Part shown: in pieces, positions 15,107 to 24,466 of the stretch | How the letters are laid out: every line of letters begins with the position of its first letter | How positions within the stretch are numbered: the stretch's first letter is position 1 | Origin: Pseudomonas agarici | GTDB taxonomy: Bacteria > Pseudomonadota > Gammaproteobacteria > Pseudomonadales > Pseudomonadaceae | Length of the DNA stretch: 64,000 nt | Assembly: GCF_900109755.1 (NCBI RefSeq) | Contig: NZ_FOAR01000011.1 | Coordinates: forward strand, 62,001-126,000 | Reading direction: 5' to 3' | Translations under genes and position numbers: made by a program | Notes under the pieces: model-generated | The model's input: the letters and a program-made list of their open reading frames with translations, nothing else | Told to the model about the DNA's origin: nothing | Database searches by the model: none

Positions 15107-16411
15107 ATGTCCCAATACAGCAACAGTTATTACACCGCTACGATGCGATACGCATCGCCGCGCCCGACACTCACTGGCCATGTTCAGGCTGATGTCTGTG
15201 TGATCGGTGGCGGTTTGGCAGGGTTGAGCACCGCGTGGGAGCTGGTTTCCCGGGGACGCTCGGTGGTGTTGCTGGAAGCCGCGCGGGTTGCATGGGGGGC
15301 TTCCGGACGCAATGGCGGCTTCGTGCTGCAGGGCTGGTCCGAAGGGTTGTCATCAATTGAGCGCCGGTGTGGCCCTGAGACGGCATGTGCGCTGTTCAAG
15401 CTTTCTCTAGAAGGCGTGGACATCGTTCGCAAGATGATCGATCAGCATCAGTTACAGGGCTGCGCGCCCACCAGCGGTAAGCTGAGCGTATTGCGCTACG
15501 ACGATGGCGATAATCTCCAACGCCTACGTGATCGGATGGCCAAGGCGTTCAATTTCGACATGGAGTATCTGGATACCCAGGCGATCCGGACGCGATTGAA
15601 TACTGAACGCTATTTTCATGGGTTGCGCGACAGCCATGGGTTTCACTTCCATCCACTGAACTATTGCCTGGGCTTGGCCGAGTTGATTGAGGCCAAGGGC
15701 GGCGTTCTCTATGAAAATTCGCCCATGATTGGGGTGCAAAGCCAAGGCAACCGCCATCAAGTCATGACTCAGCAAGGGATGGTCGACTGCGGCAACGTGG
15801 TGCACTGCTGTGGCGGCTATGGCGGCCCTGAGTTCGGCCGATTGCGGCGCGCTTTTTTGCCGATTGCGACGTATGTGGTGCTCACCGAACACTTGGGCGA
15901 CCGGCTGCGGGATTCGATACGCACCACCGATGCCGTTGGTGATAGTCGCCGTGCCTCGGATTACTACCGGGTGGTCGAGGGTGATCGCCTGCTCTGGGGC
16001 GGGCACATCACCACGCGAGATGTGCAGGATGAAAAGCGTTTGGCGCACATGCTGACCAACGATATTCTCAACGTCTTCCCACAATTGCGCGGCTTGAAAA
16101 TCGAAAAAGCCTGGTCCGGACTGATGGGCTACGCTCGCCACAAAATGCCGCACATAAGTATGCTGGGCCAGGGGCTGTGGGCTTGTACATCATTTGGTGG
16201 TCATGGTATGAACACCGCGCCAATCGGTGCACGGGTTGTCGCCGAGGCGATTTGCGACGAATCTGATCGTTACCGTCTGTTCGATGCCTATGGCCTGGAG
16301 TGGAATGGTGGACCTTTTGGGCCTGCCGCAGCGCAGACGGTCTACGCCGGATTAAAACTGATGGATATGTTCCAGGAAGCGCGCTCGACACGCCGAGCGG
16401 CTAGACACTGA
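15107..16411 (+). CDS. FAD-dependent oxidoreductase (DAO family, PuuB-like)
   Basis: 434 residues from the ATG at 15107, preceded by AAAGGA. The dinucleotide-binding motif (DVCVIGGGLAGLSTAWEL) lies near residues 28-45 and is followed by the conserved GASGRNGGF box. The C-terminal motif FGGHGMNTAPIGARVVAEAI closes the FAD fold. This matches gamma-glutamylputrescine oxidase/glycine-oxidase-like enzymes that oxidise amines or amino acids. It lies at the end of an amino-acid transport operon and probably processes the imported substrate. The exact substrate is unknown. Confidence 0.85.
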   Translation: MSQYSNSYYTATMRYASPRPTLTGHVQADVCVIGGGLAGLSTAWELVSRGRSVVLLEAARVAWGASGRNGGFVLQGWSEGLSSIERRCGPETACALFKLSLEGVDIVRKMIDQHQLQGCAPTSGKLSVLRYDDGDNLQRLRDRMAKAFNFDMEYLDTQAIRTRLNTERYFHGLRDSHGFHFHPLNYCLGLAELIEAKGGVLYENSPMIGVQSQGNRHQVMTQQGMVDCGNVVHCCGGYGGPEFGRLRRAFLPIATYVVLTEHLGDRLRDSIRTTDAVGDSRRASDYYRVVEGDRLLWGGHITTRDVQDEKRLAHMLTNDILNVFPQLRGLKIEKAWSGLMGYARHKMPHISMLGQGLWACTSFGGHGMNTAPIGARVVAEAICDESDRYRLFDAYGLEWNGGPFGPAAAQTVYAGLKLMDMFQEARSTRRAARH

Positions 16412-16437
16412 ACCCTATCAAGAGTGCGAACCTATCC

Positions 16438-16908
16438 ATGGATGAGCAGCGTCCCACTTCGTTGTTTCGTTTGACTGAGAAGGACAAGCAACTGCTTGCG
16501 CTTTTGCAGCTTCACGCCCGCGAGCCAACGGCCTCTCTGGCACGCAAGCTTGGGGTCTCGCGCTCAGCGGTGCAGGAGCGGATCAATCGCCTGGAAAAGG
16601 CTGGCGTGATCACCGGCTACAGCGTCCGAATCAACCAGGACAAGCTGCAACAAACCGTCAATTGCTTCACCATGACCTCCTGCACCAACAAAAGTTATAC
16701 CGATGTCATGGCCGCACTGCGTAAGATGGATTCGGTCCAGGCAGTCTATGCCGTCTCCGGCGAATCGGATTTTATCATTCACGTCGCCACCCATACGTTA
16801 GGCGAGCTCAACGGCGAACTCACGCAGATCAACTTGATCAAGGGTGTGGCCCATACATCGTCCTATATCGTCATGGAAACCAAATTCAACCGGCGCCTGA
16901 TGTTGTAG
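16438..16908 (+). CDS. Lrp/AsnC family transcriptional regulator
   Basis: 156 residues, standard for the family. The N-terminal helix-turn-helix reads LQLHAREPTASLARKLGVS, then RSAVQERINRLEKAGVITGY. The C-terminal RAM/AsnC ligand-binding domain includes VYAVSGESDFIIHV. It starts 27 bp after the oxidoreductase gene and is likely cotranscribed, so it probably controls this operon in response to the amino acid imported. The dyad at 12200-12224 is a candidate target. Confidence 0.92.
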   Translation: MDEQRPTSLFRLTEKDKQLLALLQLHAREPTASLARKLGVSRSAVQERINRLEKAGVITGYSVRINQDKLQQTVNCFTMTSCTNKSYTDVMAALRKMDSVQAVYAVSGESDFIIHVATHTLGELNGELTQINLIKGVAHTSSYIVMETKFNRRLML

Positions 16909-16950
16909 AGGGTCATCTCGCCACTGCGAAGGTATTTTGGATGTACTGTC

Positions 16951-16979
16951 CGCTTCGCGAGCAAGCTCCCTTCCACGGG
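16951..16979. repeat. REP-like intergenic repeat
   Basis: CGCTTCGCGAGCAAGCTCCC and the following TTCCACGGG match the short palindromic intergenic repeats common in fluorescens-group pseudomonads. Single degenerate copy. Confidence 0.5.
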
Positions 16980-17179
16980 TGATTTATCGTCTGTTAAATC
17001 GATGACCTTTTTTTGATCCTTGCCATTTCAACGCTGAAGTTTCAGTAAGCTCGAAAGCCCGTCGCTACCACGATGTCGCAGGTTTCCACCCCGTATGCTT
17101 AAGTCGTCCTCGGGGCCCCACGTTTTTCATCGCCCCCAAACGGCGATTCAACACGCTATCCGCTTGCGACGAGTATCGT

Positions 17180-18253
17180 GTGTCACATCAATACCCTTGC
17201 TACGGATTGGATGATGACCAAAAGCATTTTCTACGCCTTGAGTGCTGCTGCACTCAAGGCGCCAGCACCCCTCTGGCCAAGGTTCTGGGGCTTAACGTCT
17301 CTCCAGTCCTGCTCGCCGGGTTGCTGTACCTGGGAAGCGGCTTAGGCTTGACGGTCAGCAGACTGATCCGTGATCGCGGCTGGCAGCCTTCCGGCTTAAC
17401 TACATCGCAATGGCCATGGCTCCTTGGCGCTATTGCATTAGGTGGAGTGCTGGGTCCGGTGGCGTTGATGTTCGGACTTTCCCTGACATCTGCCACCACG
17501 GCTTCGCTGTTGCTGAACCTTGAGACGGTGTTGACCGCCCTTCTTGCATGGATGGTTTTCAAGGAGAACGCCGATAGGCGAATCGTCATTGCAATGATCG
17601 CAATTGTTGCAGGGGGGGGGTTGTTGGGCTGGCCTCAAACCTCACCAAAGATCCACGGGTGGATGGGTCCGCTCGCAGTAGCAATCGCCTGTTTTTGTTG
17701 GGCTATCGATAACAACCTTACCCGGAAGGTTTCAGCGTCGGATGCGTTGTTCATCGCAGGCATCAAGGGCCTGGTCGCCGGGGTCATCAACTGCACTTTG
17801 GGGATTGCCCTGGGAATGCATCTCCCGGAATTTTCTCTGCTCGGGCCAACGCTGCTCGTAGGCTTCTTAGGGTACGGCGTAAGCCTGGTACTTTTCGTGC
17901 TGGCTTTGCGAGGGCTCGGAACAGCGCGGACGGGGGCGTACTTCTCTACCGCACCATTCCTAGCAGCAGCTATTTCAATCCTGTTTCTAGGCGAAACCGT
18001 GTCATGGGTGTTTTGGGGCGCTGCGGGCCTAATGGCGATTGGAGTCTGGATACATCTCACCGAGAGTCATTTACACGAACATCAACATAATCCGCAGACG
18101 CATGACCATCAGCACGTTCACGACGAACAACATCAACATAAGCACGCCTTTGAGTGGGGCGACACTCAACCTCATAGCCATTTACATCACCATGCTCCCA
18201 TCCGACACAGTCATGCTCACTTTCCCGATATCCATCACAGGCACCGACACTGA
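17180..18253 (+). CDS. EamA/DMT-family exporter with His-rich tail, apparent N-terminal frameshift
   Basis: The long frame (357 residues from a GTG) contains two EamA repeats with about nine to ten transmembrane helices. After residue 290 it has a cytoplasmic-type tail with more than 25 His residues, suggesting metal binding. Its first 28 residues are not EamA-like. The correct N-terminus lies in another frame from the ATG at 17214 (MTKSIFYALSAAAL), and the two frames would join as GASTPLAK if one base were restored near 17256. There is also a G9 tract at about 17612-17620, encoding Gly-Gly-Gly in frame. The gene is either inactivated by a single-base deletion or carries a sequence error. Confidence 0.75.
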   Translation: MSHQYPCYGLDDDQKHFLRLECCCTQGASTPLAKVLGLNVSPVLLAGLLYLGSGLGLTVSRLIRDRGWQPSGLTTSQWPWLLGAIALGGVLGPVALMFGLSLTSATTASLLLNLETVLTALLAWMVFKENADRRIVIAMIAIVAGGGLLGWPQTSPKIHGWMGPLAVAIACFCWAIDNNLTRKVSASDALFIAGIKGLVAGVINCTLGIALGMHLPEFSLLGPTLLVGFLGYGVSLVLFVLALRGLGTARTGAYFSTAPFLAAAISILFLGETVSWVFWGAAGLMAIGVWIHLTESHLHEHQHNPQTHDHQHVHDEQHQHKHAFEWGDTQPHSHLHHHAPIRHSHAHFPDIHHRHRH

Positions 18254-18319
18254 GCAGCAGAACCCGTCCTCTTGTCGAGGCGCACGCCGCCTATCGCCAC
18301 CTCCCCCCCCTCCAAATCC

Positions 18320-19201
18320 TCAACACTCCTCGACCAGTCGTTGCCAAAAAGCCTCGGTATGAGGATTACGGTTATCCCGCCAGCGCACCAGGATCACTTC
18401 CAGATGATCGGACTCCATATCGGGGTACAGGCGCACCAGCTCCTGTCGTTCGATCAGTGGCGCGACCATGCTGTGGGGCATGCACGCCACGCCTTGACCG
18501 CTGGCCACCATCGGTTTGAGGGCTTCCGAGACGGTGGCTTCGAACACCTGGCGCAAGCGCTGGGGCTGGGGGTGGCGCTTGATCTGGGTGCGCGACAGTT
18601 CATGCAATTGCGCGCTGCGCGCGTAGCTCAACAACGGGATCGGTTCGTCGGTGCGCGCGCAATGCTCGGCCAAGGCCGGCGTGGCAACCCAATACAGTTC
18701 GTCATGACCCAGCGATTTCACCTCGAACTCGCTTTGCCGTGAGTAGGGGCCGGTCTTGGCATCGCGGTAGAACAGGATGAAGTCACAACGTCCCGACATC
18801 AGTGCCATGTAGTAGTCATCGGTGCTGCGATAGCCGGTATCGATGCGGGTGAATAGTGGTGTTTCGGGGCGGTTGAGGCGGCTGATCCAGCCCGGGAAAA
18901 AGTTGCAGGCCAAGGTGTGCAACGAAGCGAAGGTCAAGGGGCGGTTGACGATTTTCACACTTTGCTCGCAGTCGCGGGCCATGCGTACCAGTTCCACGGC
19001 GTTGGGCAACAAGGCTTCGCCGGCGGCGGTCAGGCGTACTGGATTCTTGTCCCGATCTATCAGGGTGGTCCCCAGGCGCGCTTCCAGTAATTGAATGCGC
19101 CGACTCAATGCCGACTGCGATGAGCCGCGCATGCTGGCCGCCGCCGTGAACTTGCCGGTATCGGCTAGGGCGAGAAAATCTTCATACCAGTCGATATTCA
19201 T
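18320..19201 (-). CDS. LysR-family transcriptional regulator
   Basis: 293 residues from the ATG at 19201 (MNIDWYEDF); an upstream in-frame start would add 15 residues and is less likely. The N-terminal winged HTH (GKFTAAASMRGSSQSALSRR) is followed by the inducer-binding domain. It is transcribed divergently from the aapJQMP operon with a 145-bp shared intergenic region, the classical arrangement for LysR control of the adjacent transporter. The ligand may be an acidic amino acid or an isoaspartyl peptide. Confidence 0.9.
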   Translation of the reverse strand: MNIDWYEDFLALADTGKFTAAASMRGSSQSALSRRIQLLEARLGTTLIDRDKNPVRLTAAGEALLPNAVELVRMARDCEQSVKIVNRPLTFASLHTLACNFFPGWISRLNRPETPLFTRIDTGYRSTDDYYMALMSGRCDFILFYRDAKTGPYSRQSEFEVKSLGHDELYWVATPALAEHCARTDEPIPLLSYARSAQLHELSRTQIKRHPQPQRLRQVFEATVSEALKPMVASGQGVACMPHSMVAPLIERQELVRLYPDMESDHLEVILVRWRDNRNPHTEAFWQRLVEEC

Positions 19202-19346
19202 AAAGTTATTCCAAAATTCGATAGCGCGGCCAGCATAGTGGATCAAGAGTTGCTATCCCAATGCCCGCCCCAGTGTCTATTGTGCGTAAACACGCCACCT
19301 GCCGTCCGTGGGTGAACAAGAAGAAAAACTCTCAAGGGCAAATAAT

Positions 19347-20378
19347 ATGCATAAATTGAACAAGGTGAAGGTTTTACTCGCAACCTCGGCGTTGGCGTTG
19401 ACCCTGGCCGGCACTGCCGAGGCGGGTGTGCTGGATAAGGTCAAGGCGCACGGCGCGGTGCGCTGTGGGGTGGCCAGCGACAAGCCCGGTTTCTCGCTGA
19501 TTGACGATAAAGGCCACTGGGCTGGCATGGACGTCGATCTGTGTCGCGCCGTGGCCGCCGCCGTATTGGGCGATGCGAACAAGGTCGAGTATTTGGCTAC
19601 CACCGCGAAAAACCGTTTCACCGCCCTCGCCTCTGGCGAAATCGACATTCTCTCGCGTGCCACGTCCTGGACCGCCGACCGGATTGCCAGCCTGGGAGTG
19701 GATTTCACCACCGTCTGGTTCTACGACGGCCAGGGTTTTATGACCCATGCCAAGGACGGCATCAAGCAGCTTACGGACCTGGACGGTGCCACCTTCTGCC
19801 TGTCGCCGGGCACCACCTCCGAGCAGAATCTGGAGGATTATTTCAGCCAGCGCGGCCTGACCTATAAGACCGTGGTCATCGAGAAGAGCCCGGAACTCTT
19901 CGCCGCGTTCCAGCACGGGCGCTGCAATGCCATTTCCAATGATTTGTCCGGCCTGGCCTCGCGCCTCACACAGATGAGCAATCCCAAGGATTATGCGCTG
20001 TTGCCGGAGGTGATTTCCAAGGAGCCCCTGGGCGCGTTCGTGGCCCAGGGCGACACCACCTGGCGCAACATCGTGACCTGGACCGCCTACGCCCTGATGA
20101 CCGCCGAAGAACTGGGCGTCACGTCCAACAACGTCGATGAGTTGCGCGGGAAAAAAGAGGCGCCAGCGGATATCGCTCGCTTGCTCGGCAGCCAAGGCAC
20201 TGTCGGCGAAGCCTTTGGCCTCGACAACCAGTGGGCTTATCGTGCGATCAAGCAGGTAGGTAATTACGCGCAAATTTATGACCGTAACCTCGGCCAACAG
20301 ACCGCGCTGAACTTCCCGCGTGGGCTCAACCGAAGCTGGAAGGACCAAGGGTTGCTGTATGCGCCGCCGATTCGTTGA
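19347..20378 (+). CDS. aapJ: General/acidic amino-acid ABC transporter binding protein (AapJ-like)
   Basis: 343 residues with a cleavable signal peptide (VLLATSALALTLAGTAEAG). The mature protein has the AapJ/BztA features: VRCGVASDKPGFSLID, GMDVDLCRAVAAAVLG, and TFCLSPGTTSEQNL. Its length is typical of this subfamily and greater than the about 260 residues of GlnH-type proteins. The start at 19347 is chosen because it places the signal peptide correctly. It is the first gene of a five-gene operon. Confidence 0.9.
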   Translation: MHKLNKVKVLLATSALALTLAGTAEAGVLDKVKAHGAVRCGVASDKPGFSLIDDKGHWAGMDVDLCRAVAAAVLGDANKVEYLATTAKNRFTALASGEIDILSRATSWTADRIASLGVDFTTVWFYDGQGFMTHAKDGIKQLTDLDGATFCLSPGTTSEQNLEDYFSQRGLTYKTVVIEKSPELFAAFQHGRCNAISNDLSGLASRLTQMSNPKDYALLPEVISKEPLGAFVAQGDTTWRNIVTWTAYALMTAEELGVTSNNVDELRGKKEAPADIARLLGSQGTVGEAFGLDNQWAYRAIKQVGNYAQIYDRNLGQQTALNFPRGLNRSWKDQGLLYAPPIR

Positions 20379-20417
20379 TGGTTGCGTACCCTTGATTAAC
20401 CGAACGGAATGCCGGTC

Positions 20418-21563
20418 ATGTTGACTCCTCGTTTTCGCATCATGAGCCTCTTGCAGCAAGGCTTGGTCCTGGTCTTGGTAGCGACGGTGCTCTATCTGTT
20501 GGTCAGCAACGCGGCGGCGAACCTGGCGAAGTTGAACATCGCCTCCGGGTTCGGCTTTTTGTCTCAGCGTGCGGGCTATGACATCAGTTTCTCGCTGATC
20601 GACTACACCCCGGACGCGAGTTACGCACGGGCCTACTGGGTAGGGCTGCTCAACACGTTGCTGGTCTCGGCGCTCAGTATCGTGCTGGCGACCCTGCTGG
20701 GTGTCGCGCTGGGTCTGGCCAGGGTTTCACAGAACTGGCTGATCAGGCACCTGAGCAGCACCTGCATCGAGTTCCTGCGCAACGTGCCGCTGGTGGTGCA
20801 TCTGGTCTGGTGGTACGGCCTGGCCCTGGCGTTGCCAGGGGTCCAGCAGTCGGTGTCGTTGTTTGACGTGGTCTATCTGAACAACAGCGGCTTGATGCTG
20901 CCTTGGCCGCGACAGGGCAATCTGGTCGGCTGGGGTCTGGCCTTGATTGCCCTGGGCATGCTGCTGGCTTATTTGGCGTGTCGTTTCAAGGAGCGTCGTG
21001 GCGCCTGGAGAGATTTCACGCCGCCCCGCTGGCCGCTGCTACTGGCTGGAGGATTGTTGTTGCCGCTATTGGTGTACTGGATCAGTGGCGCCCATTGGCA
21101 GTGGGAAATCCCGGTGAAACGTGGATTCGGTTTCAAGGGTGGGATCGTCCTGGTGCCAGAGTTGTTGGCGCTGTGCCTGGCCCTATCGTTCTACAGCGCC
21201 AGCTACATTGCGGAAACTGTCCGGGGCGCCATCGAGTCGGTGCATCGGGGGCAATATGAAGCGGCCAAGGCCTTGGGCTTCAAGCAAGGTCCGACTATGC
21301 GTCAGTTGATCGTTCCGCAAGCGGTGTACCCGATGATTCCGCAAGTCACCAACACCTACCTGAACATCGTCAAGAACTCCTCGCTGGGGGTGGTGATCGG
21401 CTTTATGGAGTTGGTCTCCTCGACCGGCGGCACCACCTTGAATCAGACCGGCCAGGCCATCGAATGCATTGCTCTGGTGATGGGGACTTACTGCCTGATC
21501 AGCTTGCTGATCTCCCTGGCGATGAACCTCTACAACCATCATATCAGCCAGAGGGGACACTGA
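20418..21563 (+). CDS. aapQ: Amino-acid ABC transporter permease (AapQ-like)
   Basis: 381 residues from the ATG at 20418. It begins with a transmembrane helix, then the domain starting VGLLNTLLVSALSIVLATLLG. A long insertion of extra helices is characteristic of AapQ/BztB. The C-terminal permease core carries the EAA loop EAAKALGFKQGPTMRQLIVPQ. It pairs with AapM in the inner membrane. The stop codon is two bases from the aapM start. Confidence 0.9.
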   Translation: MLTPRFRIMSLLQQGLVLVLVATVLYLLVSNAAANLAKLNIASGFGFLSQRAGYDISFSLIDYTPDASYARAYWVGLLNTLLVSALSIVLATLLGVALGLARVSQNWLIRHLSSTCIEFLRNVPLVVHLVWWYGLALALPGVQQSVSLFDVVYLNNSGLMLPWPRQGNLVGWGLALIALGMLLAYLACRFKERRGAWRDFTPPRWPLLLAGGLLLPLLVYWISGAHWQWEIPVKRGFGFKGGIVLVPELLALCLALSFYSASYIAETVRGAIESVHRGQYEAAKALGFKQGPTMRQLIVPQAVYPMIPQVTNTYLNIVKNSSLGVVIGFMELVSSTGGTTLNQTGQAIECIALVMGTYCLISLLISLAMNLYNHHISQRGH

Positions 21564-21565
21564 AC

Positions 21566-22660
21566 ATGAGCGCAATAAATCCAGTCCTGCCCATCCAATT
21601 GCCGCCGCGTTTGCCTTGGACACAACGGGCCCTATCCTGGAGTCGCAGCCAGCTATTTCCCAGTCCGGGCCACAGCCTGCTGACCCTGGGCACAATCGCC
21701 CTGTTGGCCTGGTGCATCCCGACCGCGCTGAACTGGCTGGTGTTCAACGCCACTTTCGTCGGCACCAGCGGCAAGGACTGCAATCCCGCCGGCGCTTGCT
21801 GGCTGCCGATTACCCAGCGCTGGAACCTGTTTGTCTATGGCTTTTATCCAGAGGCCGAGCAGTGGCGAGTCAGCCTTTCGCTGATACTGGCCGGCGCCAC
21901 GTTTGTCCTACTGTTTTTCAAGCGCCTGGATCGGCGTCTGTTATTGGGCTACCTGGCCGTGCTGCCAGTGTTGATGTGGTGGTTGCTCAAGGGTGGTGTC
22001 GGTTTGACGCCCGTGTCCTCGACCCAGTTCGCCGGGATGCTGGTGACCGTGTTTCTCGGCGTGGTGGGGATGGTTTTTGCGCTGCCGCTGGGGATCCTGC
22101 TGGCGTTGGGTAGACGCTCGAAATTGCCGGTGATTCGCCTGCTCAGCGTGTTGTACATCGAGCTGGTGCGTTCGGTGCCGGTGATCTCGTTGCTGTTCAT
22201 GGCTTCGCTGATGATCCAGTTGTTCCTGCCACCCGGCTCGGCGTTCGACATTCTGCTGCGCGTGCAGTTGGTGCTGATCCTGTTCACCGCCGCCTACATG
22301 GCCGAGACCCTGCGCGGCGGCTTGCAGAATCTGCCCAGGGGCCAGTACGAAGCGGCGCAGGCCTTGGGCTTCGGTTACTGGAAAGCCATGGGGCAGATCA
22401 TCCTGCCGCAAGTGCTCAAGCAATCCATCGCGCCCTTGCTCACGCAATTTATCGGCCTGTTCAAGGAGACCACGCTGGTCATGATCGTCGGTGTGCTGGA
22501 CATCGTCGGCATCGCCATGAGCACCGCCGCAGCGCCGGAATGGGTCAACTACGGCCATGAGATCTACGTGTTCCTGGCACTTTATTTCTTCGTCATCTGT
22601 TTTGCACTGTCGCGCTATGCCCGACACCTTGAACAACGAATGGAGCAGAGCCGCTCATGA
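21566..22660 (+). CDS. aapM: Amino-acid ABC transporter permease (AapM-like)
   Basis: 364 residues from the ATG at 21566, with GAGGGGA upstream. Its helical permease domain includes [19 protein letters not shown] and the EAA loop [21 protein letters not shown]. The extended N-terminus (about 150 residues with two or three helices) matches the AapM/BztC type. Its last codons overlap the ATPase start (ATGA). Confidence 0.9.
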   Translation: MSAINPVLPIQLPPRLPWTQRALSWSRSQLFPSPGHSLLTLGTIALLAWCIPTALNWLVFNATFVGTSGKDCNPAGACWLPITQRWNLFVYGFYPEAEQWRVSLSLILAGATFVLLFFKRLDRRLLLGYLAVLPVLMWWLLKGGVGLTPVSSTQFAGMLVTVFLGVVGMVFALPLGILLALGRRSKLPVIRLLSVLYIELVRSVPVISLLFMASLMIQLFLPPGSAFDILLRVQLVLILFTAAYMAETLRGGLQNLPRGQYEAAQALGFGYWKAMGQIILPQVLKQSIAPLLTQFIGLFKETTLVMIVGVLDIVGIAMSTAAAPEWVNYGHEIYVFLALYFFVICFALSRYARHLEQRMEQSRS

Positions 22661-23433
22661 AAGTGACTGCCAAGGTTGATGCCGTACCTATCGTGCGCAT
22701 CGAGCAATTGAACAAATGGTTCGGCAATGCCCAGGTGTTGAAAAACGTCTCCATGACCGTGCGAACCGGTGAAAAAGTGGTGATCTGCGGGCCTTCCGGC
22801 TCCGGCAAATCCACCCTGATTCGCTGCATCAATCAGTTGGAGCAGCATCAGCAGGGTTTGGTGGAAGTGCTGGGCGAAGAACTCAACGCCAGCGTCAAAG
22901 GTCTGGAGCGGATTCGCCGCCAGGTCGGCATGTGCTTTCAACACTTCAACCTGTTTCCCCACCTGACGGTGTTGAAGAACTGCACCCTGCCGCAAACTTC
23001 TAACCTCGGCGTACCAGAAGCCCAGGCCATTGAGCGAGCGCTGGGCTTGCTCGACAAGGTCCAGATGCGCGACCACGCCAACAAGTTCCCAGCGCAGCTT
23101 TCCGGTGGCCAACAGCAACGTATCGCCATTGCCCGGGCACTGTGTATGCAGCCCAAGGTCATGTTGTTCGACGAGCCGACCTCGGCCCTGGACCCGGAGA
23201 TGATCGCCGAGGTGTTGGAGGTGATGACCGGCTTGGCCGAAGAGGGCATGACCATGATTTGCGTCACCCACGAAATGGGTTTTGCCCGTAAGGTCGCCGA
23301 CCGCATTGTGTTTATGGACCAGGGCGAAATCGTCGAAGAGGCACCGCCCGAACGATTTTTTTCCGCGCCGAAATCCCCCCGCACCCAACGTTTCTTGAGC
23401 CAGATTATTGATCACGGAGTACACACGCTATGA
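22657..23433 (+). CDS. aapP: Amino-acid ABC transporter ATPase (AapP-like)
   Basis: 258 residues. Walker [11 protein letters not shown]-loop [13 protein letters not shown], signature [15 protein letters not shown], Walker [16 protein letters not shown] and the switch-His segment [15 protein letters not shown] are all present. The start overlaps the aapM stop and the stop overlaps the asparaginase-like gene, so the operon is fully coupled here. Confidence 0.95.
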   Translation: MKVTAKVDAVPIVRIEQLNKWFGNAQVLKNVSMTVRTGEKVVICGPSGSGKSTLIRCINQLEQHQQGLVEVLGEELNASVKGLERIRRQVGMCFQHFNLFPHLTVLKNCTLPQTSNLGVPEAQAIERALGLLDKVQMRDHANKFPAQLSGGQQQRIAIARALCMQPKVMLFDEPTSALDPEMIAEVLEVMTGLAEEGMTMICVTHEMGFARKVADRIVFMDQGEIVEEAPPERFFSAPKSPRTQRFLSQIIDHGVHTL

Positions 23434-24386
23434 CCCATTCAATTGCGATGGCCTTGCATGGCGGCGCCGGTGTACTGACCCCCGGCCTGCTCGACCCGAC
23501 CGACGAGGACGCGATTCACCAGGCGCTGCTACAAGCGCTCAAAGCCGGAGTGGTCGTATTGGAGCGGGGCGGCAGCAGCCTGGACGCGGTACAAGCCAGT
23601 GTGGTGGAACTGGAAGAGTGCCCCTGGTTCAACGCAGGCAAGGGCGCGGTGTTTACCCAAAACGGCGACCATGAACTGGACGCGGCAATCATGAATGGCG
23701 CCAATCTGGAAGCCGGGGCCGTGGCCGGTATTCATCACCTGCGCAACCCGATTCGCGGCGCACGGGCAGTGATGGAGCATAGTGAGCATGTGCTCCTGGC
23801 CGGTGTCGGAGCTGACCGCTTCCTGGCGGAACAAGCGGACTTGGAGCACGTCAGCAACAGTTGGTACGACACCCCGCTACGCCTTCGCCAATGGGCCGCG
23901 CAACAAGAGCAGCCGCAGACTGTATCGTTGGAGCCGGGCGGTGTCGAAAAGAAGTTCGGGACCGTCGGCGCGGTGGCTTTGGACAGTCACGGGCATGTTG
24001 CCGCCGCCACGTCTACCGGGGGCATTACCAACAAGCGTTATGGGCGAATAGGCGATTCGCCGCTGATCGGTTCCGGTACTTGGGCCGACGACCGCAGCGC
24101 GGCGATTTCAGCCACCGGCCATGGCGAATTCTTTATACGCACGGTGGTGGCCCACAACATCGCTTCCCGAGTGCGCCTGACCGGCGCGAGCCTGAATCAG
24201 GCCTGTGAGCAAGTCGTGTTGGGCGAACTCAAGGACTTGGGAGGTAACGGCGGAGTGGTGGCGGTTTCGCCTTCCGGTGAGACGGTGCTCAGCTTCAATA
24301 CCCCCGGCATGTACCGCGCCTGGCGCGATGCCGAGGGCGGTTTGCATACTGCGATCTATGCCGGGGATGATCGTCTTCATTGTTAG
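23430..24386 (+). CDS. iaaA: Isoaspartyl peptidase / plant-type L-asparaginase
   Basis: 318 residues, an Ntn-hydrolase of the EcAIII family. The N-terminal alpha part opens ALHGGAGVL. The autocleavage site lies at [12 protein letters not shown], where the Thr after Gly (about residue 172) becomes the nucleophile. [21 protein letters not shown] follows as the substrate-binding segment. It hydrolyses beta-aspartyl peptides and asparagine in the cytoplasm. Its coupling to aapP by a 4-bp overlap implies the transporter feeds it such substrates and that aspartate is the product. Confidence 0.92.
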   Translation: MTHSIAMALHGGAGVLTPGLLDPTDEDAIHQALLQALKAGVVVLERGGSSLDAVQASVVELEECPWFNAGKGAVFTQNGDHELDAAIMNGANLEAGAVAGIHHLRNPIRGARAVMEHSEHVLLAGVGADRFLAEQADLEHVSNSWYDTPLRLRQWAAQQEQPQTVSLEPGGVEKKFGTVGAVALDSHGHVAAATSTGGITNKRYGRIGDSPLIGSGTWADDRSAAISATGHGEFFIRTVVAHNIASRVRLTGASLNQACEQVVLGELKDLGGNGGVVAVSPSGETVLSFNTPGMYRAWRDAEGGLHTAIYAGDDRLHC

Positions 24387-24393
24387 AGGCTTG

Positions 24394-24423
24394 TGTAGCC
24401 GCCGGGCTGCGCCAGCGGCTACA
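24394..24423. terminator. REP-like hairpin between convergent genes
   Basis: Perfect 9-bp stem TGTAGCCGC / GCGGCTACA with a 12-base loop, placed eight bases after the asparaginase stop and about 45 bp before the end of the convergent TonB-receptor gene. It lacks a T-run, so it may be a REP palindrome serving as a bidirectional transcript end. Confidence 0.65.
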
Positions 24424-24466
24424 GCTATAGTGAGACGGTGCCGCATGCAATAAACGTCAGAGGCAA

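Noticed and set aside
18272-18742. Plus-strand open frame over the LysR gene
   Set aside because: Shadow of the minus-strand LysR gene, which has clear family motifs.
19374-20459. 361-residue minus-strand open frame
   Set aside because: Antisense shadow of aapJ, caused by high third-position GC.
21941-22636. His/Gln-rich minus-strand open frame
   Set aside because: Antisense shadow of aapM; composition bias is the usual complement of a GC-rich permease gene.
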